This document shows, piece by piece, positions 1 to 8,958 of a stretch of DNA of 64,000 bases. The notes beneath the pieces were generated by a model. That model searched no databases, had not been told where the DNA came from, and worked only from the letters and a program-made list of their open reading frames with translations. Each line of letters opens with the position of its first letter. Positions within the stretch are counted from its first letter, which is position 1. The translations under genes were made by a program, and so were the position numbers. The DNA is from an uncultured Paracoccaceae bacterium (GTDB lineage Bacteria; Pseudomonadota; Alphaproteobacteria; Rhodobacterales; Rhodobacteraceae): positions 1-64,000 of the forward strand of contig CALKOT010000036.1 of NCBI GenBank assembly GCA_938092015.1, given 5' to 3'.

Positions 1-236
1 GTAAATCGTTGCCCGAATAGTCATTCCTCACCTGCAACGCTGCCGCCATGGAAAACCTCCTCCGTTTTCCATGTTGAATCACGCCAAGCGCCGCGCGGGA
101 ATCCACTTCAGAGAGTCCGAGGCAATGAGCCGCGGTATTAGGTTCGCAAAAGGTATCTTGTGCGACGCTTAGGATACGGCTGGAAATAGGGCTCTTTCCC
201 CGATTTCGCAGACCACCGAAAATTGCGCGACCTTGG

Positions 237-500
237 TCACCTTCTGAATGGCACAACGTTGTCACTGCCATCCCGGAACGCTTTGCCGCCTTCTGATTGG
301 ATCTCCGCCAGCGCAAAATCGAATGTCGCCTGATCGGTATCGAATGTCTCGTCCAAGACGCTGGACGCCCCGGCTTCGTCGGTCACTTCGACCGTCCAGG
401 CTGGATCATCCTCCAGCCGGTAGACGTCGATGCGGAACGGAACGCCATCGACGGTGACATCGTCAGAGACGCCGGAGTTCACGAGGTTTGGGTCGGCCAT
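237..500 (-). CDS. hypothetical protein (87 aa)
   Basis: ORF with acidic composition and no phantom-ORF look; accessory region. Confidence 0.5.
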   Translation of the reverse strand: MADPNLVNSGVSDDVTVDGVPFRIDVYRLEDDPAWTVEVTDEAGASSVLDETFDTDQATFDFALAEIQSEGGKAFRDGSDNVVPFRR

Positions 501-653
501 TTAGTTCCCTTCTTTCTATTCGCCTCAACTGCGCAACAGCTCTCGCACTCTGTCAAGTTCCGCATCTCTGGCTGGGACGGTAGTCTGAACCCCTCGCCCG
601 TCATCTGGCGCGCCCGAGATTGGCTCGGGCACGCCCAGTGATGGGAGATCCAG

Positions 654-1010
654 ATGACTGAAGTGAAAGACGACGACGCCCAGAGCCGGACAGCGGAGAT
701 ACGGCGGTTGAACGACGCCCTGCGCACGGGCGAGAGCGGTGAGGGCACAATCGTGATCACGCAAGGCGTTCAGGCCGGCGGCCCCGTGTTTCTCAAAGCG
801 GTGATGATGGCTGTGCGCGACTTCTCCGCTTTCGACGAGGATAATGATCCGCATGGCGAGCACGATTTTGGCGCGTTCGATGTTGGCGACGACAGGCTGT
901 TCTTTAAGTTCGACTACTACGATTCGACGATGACGGCGCATTCCGCTGATCCGACTGACCCAAAGATCACACGGCGCGTCCTGACGATCATGTTGGCGCA
1001 CGAATACTGA
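654..1010 (+). CDS. DUF3768-like protein
   Basis: 118 aa; RTAEIRRLNDALR...GTIVITQGV...DPHGEHDFGAF...FFKFDYYD...RVLTIMLAHEY pattern typical of DUF3768; followed by a hairpin. Confidence 0.7.
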   Translation: MTEVKDDDAQSRTAEIRRLNDALRTGESGEGTIVITQGVQAGGPVFLKAVMMAVRDFSAFDEDNDPHGEHDFGAFDVGDDRLFFKFDYYDSTMTAHSADPTDPKITRRVLTIMLAHEY

Positions 1011-1018
1011 GCGTGCCT

Positions 1019-1050
1019 GAAGGCTCCGCATCTGCGGGGCCTTTTCCTTT
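1019..1050 (+). terminator. rho-independent terminator after the DUF3768-like gene
   Basis: aaGGCtCCGCatctGCGGgGCCTTTTCCTTT. Confidence 0.7.
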
Positions 1051-1100
1051 GGCGTGGTAAACTGAGGGCGGACGTTCTTTCCCATATCACGAGGACAATC

Positions 1101-1352
1101 ATGTCGACCCGCTTCACCTGGCGGGGCGTGATCGTGGAGGTTCGTCATGAACCAGACTGGCTCTCAACCGGTTTCGATCATATCGAGATCGAGGCGATCC
1201 CCCGCACACCCCTCCCCATCACAGAGACTGGCTATCGATCACGCTTCATCGATCCCGGCGATCTCGATGACTATGACGATGCTGTCGCCTTCGCCCGCTT
1301 TTGGCTGGAGGCCGCGGCAAAGGACTGGGATGGGCAACTATCTTTGCTCTGA
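1101..1352 (+). CDS. hypothetical protein (83 aa)
   Basis: ORF with coding-like composition downstream of the DUF3768-like gene. Confidence 0.5.
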   Translation: MSTRFTWRGVIVEVRHEPDWLSTGFDHIEIEAIPRTPLPITETGYRSRFIDPGDLDDYDDAVAFARFWLEAAAKDWDGQLSLL

Positions 1353-1371
1353 TCATGCCAGCACGAACAAA

Positions 1372-1400
1372 CCCCCGCCCGGATACGTCCGGACGGGGGT
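1372..1400 (-). terminator. rho-independent terminator for the minus-strand small gene
   Basis: minus strand ACCCCCGTCCGGACGTATCCGGGCGGGGGTTTGTT hairpin plus T-rich tail, just after the stop at 1414. Confidence 0.65.
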
Positions 1401-1413
1401 CCTTCTGTCCCTG

Positions 1414-1647
1414 CTACGCGCCAAAGAGAAAGCCGTTGAGGGTGGTGAAGACGATCACCTGGCCGATGAAGAGCCCGGCGATCCACATGTTCTGCTTGCA
1501 GAACATGCCTTCGAGATCCGCCTTTGTGGCCAAGGTCTCTTTCGCCTACTCCGCAGACAGGACGGAAGAGGCCGCTGCGCGAGCGCGGGTTTCATCAACG
1601 CCGGCGGCGACGAGGGCTTCGTAAAGTTCGATTGTTGCGTGGGTCAT
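1414..1647 (-). pseudogene. DUF1640/CCDC90-like small membrane protein interrupted by in-frame TAG (1546-1548)
   Basis: minus-strand frame reads MTHATIELYEALVAAGVDETRARAAASSVLSAE*AKETLATKADLEGMFCKQNMWIAGLFIGQVIVFTTLNGFLFGA*; C-terminal TM segment; not in ORF track because of the stop. Confidence 0.6.
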
Positions 1648-1668
1648 AAGTTGGAAGTGGCGAACTGC

Positions 1669-1794
1669 TCAGGCTTCGATCACTGGCAATTCGAGATCGC
1701 GCAGGATCGAAAGCGCCAGCGTTTCCTGATCTTCCGGATCAAGACTGCTCGCGTGACTGAAGGCTTGTAACAGCAATTCGCTCATTGCCTTCAT
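1669..1794 (-). CDS. small protein (41 aa), antitoxin-like helical motif
   Basis: minus-strand MKAMSELLLQAFSHASSLDPEDQETLALSILRDLELPVIEA; 21 nt upstream of the DUF1640-like gene. Confidence 0.5.
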   Translation of the reverse strand: MKAMSELLLQAFSHASSLDPEDQETLALSILRDLELPVIEA

Positions 1795-1880
1795 TCTAGC
1801 ATATCGCTGGAAACCGTCCATCGATTGGCAGCTCCACAATCCCCTCCCAACGCCTTGCGCAACACGCGCCGTGGTAAAAT

Positions 1881-2612
1881 GTGGACATGAATATCTTCAC
1901 CAAAAGCGGCGCGGACGCGTCCGAACAGGCCCGCCCGGAGCCGGACATGTCCGGATCATGGCTCTCCGTCCCGGAAGCCGTCGCCTATTGCGAAGCTCAG
2001 GGCCTCAGCCGCAATATCAAGACCATCCGCCGATGGGCGCAGCGTAGCCACGCCCGCCCTGAGAATGCAGAAGTTCTGGTTCATGAGCAGGACACCGGAA
2101 ACGGCTTTCGCTATGTGATCGAAAGAACCTCGCTGGATCGGAAGATCGCGCAGGAGATCGCTTTCGACGCGATGCGGGCGGAGACGGACAGGTCGGTGGA
2201 CATTCCCGCGCCTGTCCAGGTGCCACCGGACACGCCCGGACGGGCGATCCACGCAGTCGAGCCGCAGATCGCCGATGAGGAGGCGAAGACAGGTGAGGAC
2301 ACGCCCGCACAGGCCCTGGCAGAACCGGAGCCGTCGGTACGCAAGCTCGAAGTAACCAGCCGGGACGAAAGCTTCCTGCGTGAGCAGATAAGCCATAAGG
2401 TCATTCAGATCGCTGAGCTGAATGAACAGATGCGCCGCAAGGACGACCATATCTCAGCGATGCTGGAGCGGGACAAGGAGACCAATATCCTGATCCACCG
2501 CCTGCAGGACGCGATGAGCCAAACGCTTGGTGTTAATGGCGCAGACACCGCAACCCACCAGCTGTACGAGGGGGATAGCGTCGAAAGCGATGATCGCACC
2601 GATAGGGTATAA
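1881..2612 (+). CDS. plasmid/ICE-type DNA-binding protein
   Basis: N-terminal MerR/excisionase-like motif (WLSVPEAVAYCEAQGLSRNIKTIRRWAQRS), C-terminal coiled coil. Confidence 0.6.
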   Translation: MDMNIFTKSGADASEQARPEPDMSGSWLSVPEAVAYCEAQGLSRNIKTIRRWAQRSHARPENAEVLVHEQDTGNGFRYVIERTSLDRKIAQEIAFDAMRAETDRSVDIPAPVQVPPDTPGRAIHAVEPQIADEEAKTGEDTPAQALAEPEPSVRKLEVTSRDESFLREQISHKVIQIAELNEQMRRKDDHISAMLERDKETNILIHRLQDAMSQTLGVNGADTATHQLYEGDSVESDDRTDRV

Positions 2613-2620
2613 TATCCCCA

Positions 2621-3001
2621 ATGAACGAAAAGAGACGGGGAGAGACCGCCCATATTGGCGACATCCTTGCTGACAGAAACATCGAACTTGTGGGCGCCGA
2701 CGCCTTTACCCGGCACGGCTTTACGCAAGTCCCAAATCCGATCCTGAAATCGAAGCGGATCTCGCCGGGCGCGAAACTCGCCTACACGGCGCTGCTGTCC
2801 TACGCCTAGAACTGCAACTACTGCTATCCCGGCCAGCAGCGAATGGGCGAAGATATCGGCGTCACCCGGCAGACGATGAACGAGTACATCAAGGAGCTAG
2901 AGCGGAAGAGCTATGTGGACGTTAAGCGGCGCGGCCAGGGCCGGTCGAACTACTACACTATCCACATCCCGCAGGATGATGTCACCGACCTGAAATCCTG
3001 A
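2621..3001 (+). pseudogene. HTH_36-type replication-like protein interrupted by in-frame TAG (2807-2809)
   Basis: frame reads ...ISPGAKLAYTALLSYA*NCNYCYPGQQRMGEDIGVTRQTMNEYIKELERKSYVDVKRRGQGRSNYYTIHIPQDDVTDLKS*; winged-helix pattern continues through the stop. Confidence 0.65.
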
Positions 3002-3067
3002 TGTCGGGATACCCGACTTCTGGATGTCGGCAAACCCGACATCTGGCTGTCGGATATCCCGACAGGA
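3000..3067. repeat. three tandem 23-bp palindromic repeats (iteron-like)
   Basis: ATGTCGGGATACCCGACTTCTGG / ATGTCGGCAAACCCGACATCTGG / CTGTCGGATATCCCGACAGG starting at 3001, 3024 and 3047; each a GTCGGn-NNN-CCCGAC dyad. Confidence 0.8.
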
Positions 3068-3216
3068 ATAATACGAAGGGAAGAAGATTTAGAGAACTAT
3101 ATAAAGAAAAGGCAAATAAGGGAATGAAGGGCAGATGTGCTGTGGAGGTAGGCGGATTTGAATGGCTATTTCCGAGAGGGAAGACGTCATGTTTTCGAGG
3201 CCGCCACTGATCGTCG

Positions 3217-3238
3217 GGGACGGCCCTTTAGAGACATT
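3217..3238 (+). repeat. dispersed repeat copy 1 (GGGACGGCCCTTTAGAGACATT)
   Basis: near-identical to 4202-4223 in the same orientation. Confidence 0.5.
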
Positions 3239-3382
3239 CGCCGACAGCTCGCGTGCTGCACCGCAGCTTCAACAGACCGGCCATTCGTGACATACTCGAA
3301 CAGTGAACCGCATTTCATCACCAAGCCTCAGCACCTCTTCAGGCTCGCGCAGAATATCACGGCGCCGATTGTCGGACGCGCG

Positions 3383-4087
3383 TTACCCTCGATTGCCGGA
3401 AGTTGCGTGTTCGACTGCAGCCACGCAGTGAAGCTCCGTTGTCGAAAAAGACGGGATCGGAATCTGGTCCGGGCTCAACAATAGTGGGATTTCTGTGCAC
3501 CCTAACACGATGCCTTCAGCGCCACGTTTCGCGAGGCTATCGATGACTTCGAGATATCCGGCACGGGTTTCCTTGGTGAACTTATTTCGGTTGAGCTCAT
3601 CCAAGATCTTGTCGTCAATATACGTGCGTTCCAAATCGTTGGGCATCAGCGTCGCAATATTCCGTTGGTCAAAAGCCTTGGGATAGAAGTCACCTTCCAT
3701 CGTCTTCCGAACGCCAAGAAGGCCGACGGTTCTTAAACCCAACTTTTCGATGGCAACCGCAGTCGCTTCTGCGATGTGCAGGAATGGGATTTCGATCTGC
3801 GGTGCAATCTCCGGAAGGAAGCGATGGACGTCGTTGCAAGAAATCACGATGAAATCAGCGCCCGCGCGTTCGACAATCTTTACAGCGTTCAGAATCTGGC
3901 GACTGGCCGCCGCCTCATCTTGGCGGTCAATAACTGCTTCGATATACTCCTGATGATCGACGCTTTCCAAGACGATGCGAGCTGAAGACAAGCCACCCAC
4001 GCGCTCATTTGTGAGCTCGTTCAGTCGTTTATAATACTCGGCAGTTGATACCCAACTCAGACCGCCGATCACGCCAATCTTCTTCAC
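3383..4087 (-). CDS. aspartate/glutamate racemase family protein
   Basis: MKKIGVIGGLSWVSTAEYYKRLNE..., VISCNDVHRFLPEI, GIVLGCTEIPLL. Confidence 0.85.
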   Translation of the reverse strand: MKKIGVIGGLSWVSTAEYYKRLNELTNERVGGLSSARIVLESVDHQEYIEAVIDRQDEAAASRQILNAVKIVERAGADFIVISCNDVHRFLPEIAPQIEIPFLHIAEATAVAIEKLGLRTVGLLGVRKTMEGDFYPKAFDQRNIATLMPNDLERTYIDDKILDELNRNKFTKETRAGYLEVIDSLAKRGAEGIVLGCTEIPLLLSPDQIPIPSFSTTELHCVAAVEHATSGNRG

Positions 4088-4201
4088 GTGGGTTCCTCAC
4101 TCGCAACGGGTGTCCAAGCTAGCAGATCGCTCGAATTCCCAGAACTGTCGCTTCCGGGTGGACCATCTTGGCCGGAGCGGTCCCCAATTTGCTAGAGCTG
4201 T

Positions 4202-4223
4202 GGACGGCCCCTTTTTAGACATT
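4202..4223 (+). repeat. dispersed repeat copy 2 (GGACGGCCCCTTTTTAGACATT)
   Basis: see 3217-3238. Confidence 0.5.
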
Positions 4224-4372
4224 GGGAAATAGCCTCGGATTTCGCAGGTGCGTTCTCGGTGGCCGACATCCACTACACACATGCGAAGTCAGAGAATGAA
4301 CACGCGTCAGCAGGCTTGCAAGGTCGACAGTTGCATCGGCGAAATCGGCAACTTCGAGCCCGCTCACAAACC

Positions 4373-5152
4373 CTAAACTGCGTAGTTTTCGCCTTCCCGT
4401 GCCAGCCGCCGTTTAAGCGCTTCGAACTCCCGTTCGCCAAGGCCGGCCCCGAGACCGGTCATTGCCTGAGCATGCGCTTTATCCTGAACAGATTTTGGCG
4501 GCGTTACAATTCCGCTTCCTGCCTGTGCGGCGATCTGCATTCTGCAGGCCTGCTCAAGATAATACATCATGATAAACGCCTCCGGGATCGTCTTGCCGCA
4601 GGTGAGAAGTCCGTGATTGCGAAGAATCAGGATCTGCTTTTCAGAACCCAGATCGGCTAAAAGCCGCTCCTGCTCGGCGGCGTCAAGCGCCAGCCCTTCG
4701 TACTCATGATATCCGATCAGATCCTTGTAAAGCAGCCCCGTCTGGCTAATCGGCAAAAGACCCTCTGTTTGCGCCGAGATGGCGACACCCGCCGTTGTGT
4801 GGGTGTGAATGACGCAATGCATGTCGGGCCGTGCTTCATGCACACAGGAATGAATGAGGTAACCAGCCGGATTGATCGGGGCGGTGTCTTCGTCGACCAA
4901 GCCACCATTAAGATCAACTTTCACGAGATTTGAGGCTGTAACTTCTTCGTAGAGAAGACCGAAGGGGTTGAGTAAGAAATGTTCTTCCGGTCCCGGCACG
5001 CGGGCGGAAATATGAGTGTAGATTAGGTCGTCCATCCCGAAATGCCGGATCATCCGATAGCAAGCGGCGAGGTCAATGCGGGTTTCCCATTCCTCAGCGC
5101 TCATCTCAGTGGGCTTTGAGGAGGTTGGATCGATCTTAGTTTCAACATTCAT
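4373..5152 (-). CDS. class II aldolase/adducin family protein
   Basis: LAACYRMIRHFGMDDLIYTHISARVPG, HCVIHTHTTAGVAISAQ, LRNHGLLTCGKTIPEAF; start chosen after AGGAGA. Confidence 0.85.
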   Translation of the reverse strand: MNVETKIDPTSSKPTEMSAEEWETRIDLAACYRMIRHFGMDDLIYTHISARVPGPEEHFLLNPFGLLYEEVTASNLVKVDLNGGLVDEDTAPINPAGYLIHSCVHEARPDMHCVIHTHTTAGVAISAQTEGLLPISQTGLLYKDLIGYHEYEGLALDAAEQERLLADLGSEKQILILRNHGLLTCGKTIPEAFIMMYYLEQACRMQIAAQAGSGIVTPPKSVQDKAHAQAMTGLGAGLGEREFEALKRRLAREGENYAV

Positions 5153-5311
5153 CTTCAGGTCTCCTTTGAGGTGCGCCTCAGATATAACATGGTGAAGCTT
5201 ATCCGCGCGATTTACTGTCAAACACTTCGACGAATTTGTCTATCAACGCGACATCCACCGCCATGCTGCAACTGCGGTATCCCTGACTATCTAGTTCTGG
5301 TTTGATCGTGA

Positions 5312-5335
5312 GGGACGGCCCAAAGCTGCCGTCCC
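5312..5335. repeat. perfect 8-bp inverted repeat GGGACGGC-N8-GCCGTCCC
   Basis: shares GGGACGGCCC core with the repeats at 3217 and 4202. Confidence 0.5.
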
Positions 5336-5574
5336 ATACGCACTGCCAGTACCGTGGTGCGCCCCGCTAGCTCGGACATTCGGTGCATTTCCAAAGCTCA
5401 ACGATAGCAACCATCGTTGTCCGTTGCTTAGGTTTGTGGCGCGAAGGGGGCTTTGAAAAAGAAAGAGCGTGTTTCATCTAGTTCATTTCATTCTGTCTCG
5501 AGCTGTCTATGATCGATAGTGATAAGCTTCGCTCCAGTTCTATGCAATTTCCGAAACTCACTCGGTGAAAGCCC

Positions 5575-5888
5575 GTGCCCATGGCCTCATTCGATCCCTC
5601 CATTCCCGAAGGTACGAACCGCAGCCTTGAGATAGCGATCTCCGCCGACGGCGCACCTGAAATGGAGCACACCTACACGATCGACGCGCGATGCGGTGTA
5701 GCGGTGCGGGTTGGTGCGAGTAAACAACTGGCTGTGATTAATCCCAGCGGCAATCAAGTGTGCGATTTCTGGGTCTTCACGGCGGATGGTTTGGGCGAAT
5801 ATTCTTCGATGGAGCATTTGCACACAGCATTAGGTTCGATCTTTCCCAAAGTGGGTGACGGTGTGACCTCAAACCTGCGTCGAACGAT
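5575..5888 (+). pseudogene. 3'-truncated DUF1989/urea carboxylase-associated protein
   Basis: YTIDARCGVAVRVGASKQLAVINPSGNQVCDFWVFTADGLGEYSSMEHLHTALGSIFPKVGDGVTSNLRRTI, then reads into IS sequence. Confidence 0.65.
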
Positions 5889-6008
5889 CAAAACTTCAAC
5901 TTGCCGTAACTTCACGACAATCTCTTCGGGCTTGGGTCTCTTTTTAGCCATCTCGGGTCCTCCGCTTTCCTAACTATAGGGGCGGACCAATTCAAAGGGG
6001 GAGGCTCA
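5889..6008 (-). mobile_element. IS3-family remnant (IS end plus start of orfA)
   Basis: minus strand TGAGCCTCCCCCTTTGAATTGGTCCGCC... then MAKKRPKPEEIVVKLRQVEVL, cut off at the DUF1989 junction. Confidence 0.7.
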
Positions 6009-6028
6009 CCAGCGTATCTACGGATATA

Positions 6029-6130
6029 TTGTTCATCCCAGCTCGAGCGTTGGTAGACGTTTTGAGTTGCGCTTCATCTATAGGTCGCTATCTAAACTTA
6101 AAGCGAACCCATAGCAGTCTCAAAATGTCA
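6029..6130 (+). mobile_element. possible second transposase C-terminal remnant
   Basis: SIGRYLNLKRTHSSLKMSDF resembles DDE transposase tails of the RRPHSSL type. Confidence 0.35.
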
Positions 6131-6216
6131 GACTTCCGTCCTTGCCAGCGCCGTGCTTCACGGCGACTTCTTTATCAAGTGGCCAAGGATCAAAGCGTAT
6201 TCAAGGACCAACCCAT

Positions 6217-7674
6217 ATGGCTTTAAATGATCTCCTCGCCCATCTGAAACAAACTGCCGCCCTGTCACAGGCCGCTGGCGTATTGTCTTGGGATCAGGAA
6301 GCGATGATGCCTGCCAAAGGCGCAGCGCAAAGGGCAGAGCAGGTTGGTGCGATGGCCGCTGTGATCCATGCGCGGAACGCGGACCCTAGGTTGGCAGAGC
6401 TGATTGCGGCGGCGGAACCTAAGACTGACATGGACCGACGCAATGTGGCGGAGGCACAGCGCGCTTATGATCAGGCGACGCGCATTCCCGCGCGACTGGC
6501 AGAAGAAAGCGCGAAGGCGGCCTCGGAAGGCCACATGATCTGGGCCAAGGCGCGGGCGGATAAAGATTTCGCATCATTTGCACCAGCGTTGGCGCGGAAT
6601 ATTGAACTGAAACGAGAGGAGGCTGCGTGTCTGGCCGATGGCGACCCGTATGATGCCCTCCTCGATCAGTTTGAGCCGGGGGCGAAGGCGGTAGACCTAT
6701 CTCCATTGCTCGAATCCATGCGGCCCCGACTGACGGCTTTGCGAGAGAAGATAGCTGAAAAGCCTGCGCCCGATGCGTTGGGCGGCAACTATCCGCACGG
6801 CAAGCAGCTGGCGCTGGCCCGCCGCACGGCCAAGTGGATTGGCTATGATATGGAAGCGGGGCGGATTGATACCGTGACGCATCCGTTCTGCTCTGGCTCT
6901 GGCGGGGACGTGCGGATCACGACGCGGACGGATGAGGCGGACCCGCTGAACTGCCTCTATTCCACGGTTCATGAGGTTGGCCACGCGCTCTACGCGCAGG
7001 GCGCTCCGGATGTGTTTTTGCCTGCGGCAGATTACTGTTCGATGGGCGTGCACGAAAGCCAGTCACGGTTCTGGGAGAACCAGATCGCTAGGTCCCGGCC
7101 GTTCATGGACTGGCTGTATCCGGCGATGAAGGACGCATTTGGGGCGTTTGGCGTGCCCAACCCGGATGCACTGTACGCAACGGTCAATCGCGTTGAGACC
7201 GGGTTCATCCGGACTGAGGCAGACGAGGTACACTATAACCTCCATATCCTTTTGCGGTTTGAGTTGGAGCGTGACCTAATCTCTGGCGCTCTTGAGGTCG
7301 ACGCGCTTGAGAATGAATGGAACCGCCGGTTCAAGCGTGACTTCGGCATAGAAGTCACTGATCCGGCAATGGGCGTTCTGCAGGACGTGCACTGGTCGGC
7401 AGGGCTGTTCGGGTATTTCCCAACGTATTCGCTGGGCAACCTCTATGGCGCGTGTCTGGATAAAGCGATGCGGGCGGATATGCCTAATCGTGATGAGAAG
7501 GTCGCAGCCGCAGAAACCGGGCCGATCCTGAACTGGTTGCGTGAGCGTATCCATGTGAAGGGCCGCCTGTTGCCTGCGCCCCAGCTTATTGAAGAAGCTA
7601 CCGGTGAGGCGCCTTCGGCTGAGCCGCTACTGGATTACCTCGAAGCAAAATTCGGTGCGCTTTATGACCTCTGA
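6217..7674 (+). CDS. carboxypeptidase M32
   Basis: HEVGHALYAQG zinc motif, GVHESQSRFWENQIARSR, HYNLHILLRFELERDLI. Confidence 0.95.
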   Translation: MALNDLLAHLKQTAALSQAAGVLSWDQEAMMPAKGAAQRAEQVGAMAAVIHARNADPRLAELIAAAEPKTDMDRRNVAEAQRAYDQATRIPARLAEESAKAASEGHMIWAKARADKDFASFAPALARNIELKREEAACLADGDPYDALLDQFEPGAKAVDLSPLLESMRPRLTALREKIAEKPAPDALGGNYPHGKQLALARRTAKWIGYDMEAGRIDTVTHPFCSGSGGDVRITTRTDEADPLNCLYSTVHEVGHALYAQGAPDVFLPAADYCSMGVHESQSRFWENQIARSRPFMDWLYPAMKDAFGAFGVPNPDALYATVNRVETGFIRTEADEVHYNLHILLRFELERDLISGALEVDALENEWNRRFKRDFGIEVTDPAMGVLQDVHWSAGLFGYFPTYSLGNLYGACLDKAMRADMPNRDEKVAAAETGPILNWLRERIHVKGRLLPAPQLIEEATGEAPSAEPLLDYLEAKFGALYDL

Positions 7675-7870
7675 CAGGATCGAAGCGTTGGAAACGGTTG
7701 TCGCCCATCAGGAAGCGGCGATTGAGGACCTTTCCGACACCGTTCAACAGCAGTGGGCGGAAATTGAGCGCCTGAAGCGAGAGATGGGCAAACTGACCCG
7801 GTCGCTTGAGGCGATTGTTGAGGACGGCGATGAAGCACCGCCGGTGAACCAACCGCCACCACACTACTGA
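7664..7870 (+). CDS. slyX: SlyX family protein
   Basis: RIEALETVVAHQEAAIEDLSDTVQQQWAEIERLKREM; overlaps M32 stop. Confidence 0.85.
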   Translation: MTSDRIEALETVVAHQEAAIEDLSDTVQQQWAEIERLKREMGKLTRSLEAIVEDGDEAPPVNQPPPHY

Positions 7871-8066
7871 GGCGAAACCTTTCACATGTGAAAGTAGACC
7901 TAACCCGTTGATTTTATACAGGCCGCATATACGACGCTTCAATTTGTTCTACTTATGTTCTTATTCTCATTGCAAACTCTGATGCCCCTGCAAGGGTGGC
8001 GGCGCCAGTGTCGAATGTATGGGTAGACGGAAAACCCAACCCACGCATTAGTCCAGTGTGATCTTA

Positions 8067-8555
8067 TCAATCCGCCAGTGGGCGCGCGTTCTTATAGACA
8101 AACGCCCAGTCCGAATACGCCTTGGCGGAAGCGAACCGCGCCAGCCCTTCGGGAAAGAACGCTTTCTTGCGTGGCGTCCCCGAAGCATTTGAAGCGGCGC
8201 CAGTGATGCGGCCCTCATCATTGCATAGAATTTCCCAGGCGCCACCCCTCAGGGGGTCATCATACAGCCGCCTGATATGACGGCGGCGGCCTGCGCGGCG
8301 ATCCTCAATCAGGTCTTCCAGGTTTTGCGGCAGGCTTATGTCGCCCTTTATCGCATTGCGATAGCTTTCGATGGCAGCGACGTACGCCTGCCCCCGAAAC
8401 AGCAATTCGGCCTCATCATTGCGGATCAACGCACTTTTTGCAGGGATCGTCGCAACCTGCGCGCCCATCGCCAACACGACGAGGACAATCAGAACGGCGA
8501 CATAGGTGTAGCCGCGTTCCGCCTTAGCGCCAGCTTTCGATATCGGCCGCATCAT
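8067..8555 (-). CDS. type II secretion pseudopilin-like protein
   Basis: ERGYTYVAVLIVLVVLAMGAQVATIPAK; DPLRGGAWEIL. Confidence 0.75.
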   Translation of the reverse strand: MMRPISKAGAKAERGYTYVAVLIVLVVLAMGAQVATIPAKSALIRNDEAELLFRGQAYVAAIESYRNAIKGDISLPQNLEDLIEDRRAGRRRHIRRLYDDPLRGGAWEILCNDEGRITGAASNASGTPRKKAFFPEGLARFASAKAYSDWAFVYKNARPLAD

Positions 8556-8958
8556 CGGTTCCACCCTCGATCCTGTCTGAACCGTAAGAGATGATCTCAT
8601 ACCCACCGCTGCGACCCAGCGCGCAGTAGACATAGGAAGCCCCCCAGGGGTCCAGTGGAACTTCCTTTCGCAAATATGGCCCTTTCCACGTCGCTTCGCC
8701 GGGGTTTGTGCGAAGTGAGCCGAGGCCCTGTTCTGTTATTGGGAACTGGCCGACATCGATCAGATACGTATCGAGCGCGGTTGCGAAACTTTCGATTTGC
8801 GATCGTGCGGCGGTCTGCTTGGCCGGGCTGATCCGTTGATAAATCAGCGGGCCGACGAAAGCCGCCAGTAGGCCAACAATGACGAGGACAACCAACAGTT
8901 CCATCAATGTGAAACCGGCTTCGGCGCGCCTCTTACCATTCACTATAAGGGGTTTCAT
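8524..8958 (-). CDS. gspG: type II secretion major pseudopilin
   Basis: AGFTLMELLVVLVIVGLLAAFVGPLIYQRI, GQFPITEQGLGSL, GPYLRKEVPLDPWG. Confidence 0.9.
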   Translation of the reverse strand: MKPLIVNGKRRAEAGFTLMELLVVLVIVGLLAAFVGPLIYQRISPAKQTAARSQIESFATALDTYLIDVGQFPITEQGLGSLRTNPGEATWKGPYLRKEVPLDPWGASYVYCALGRSGGYEIISYGSDRIEGGTDDAADIESWR

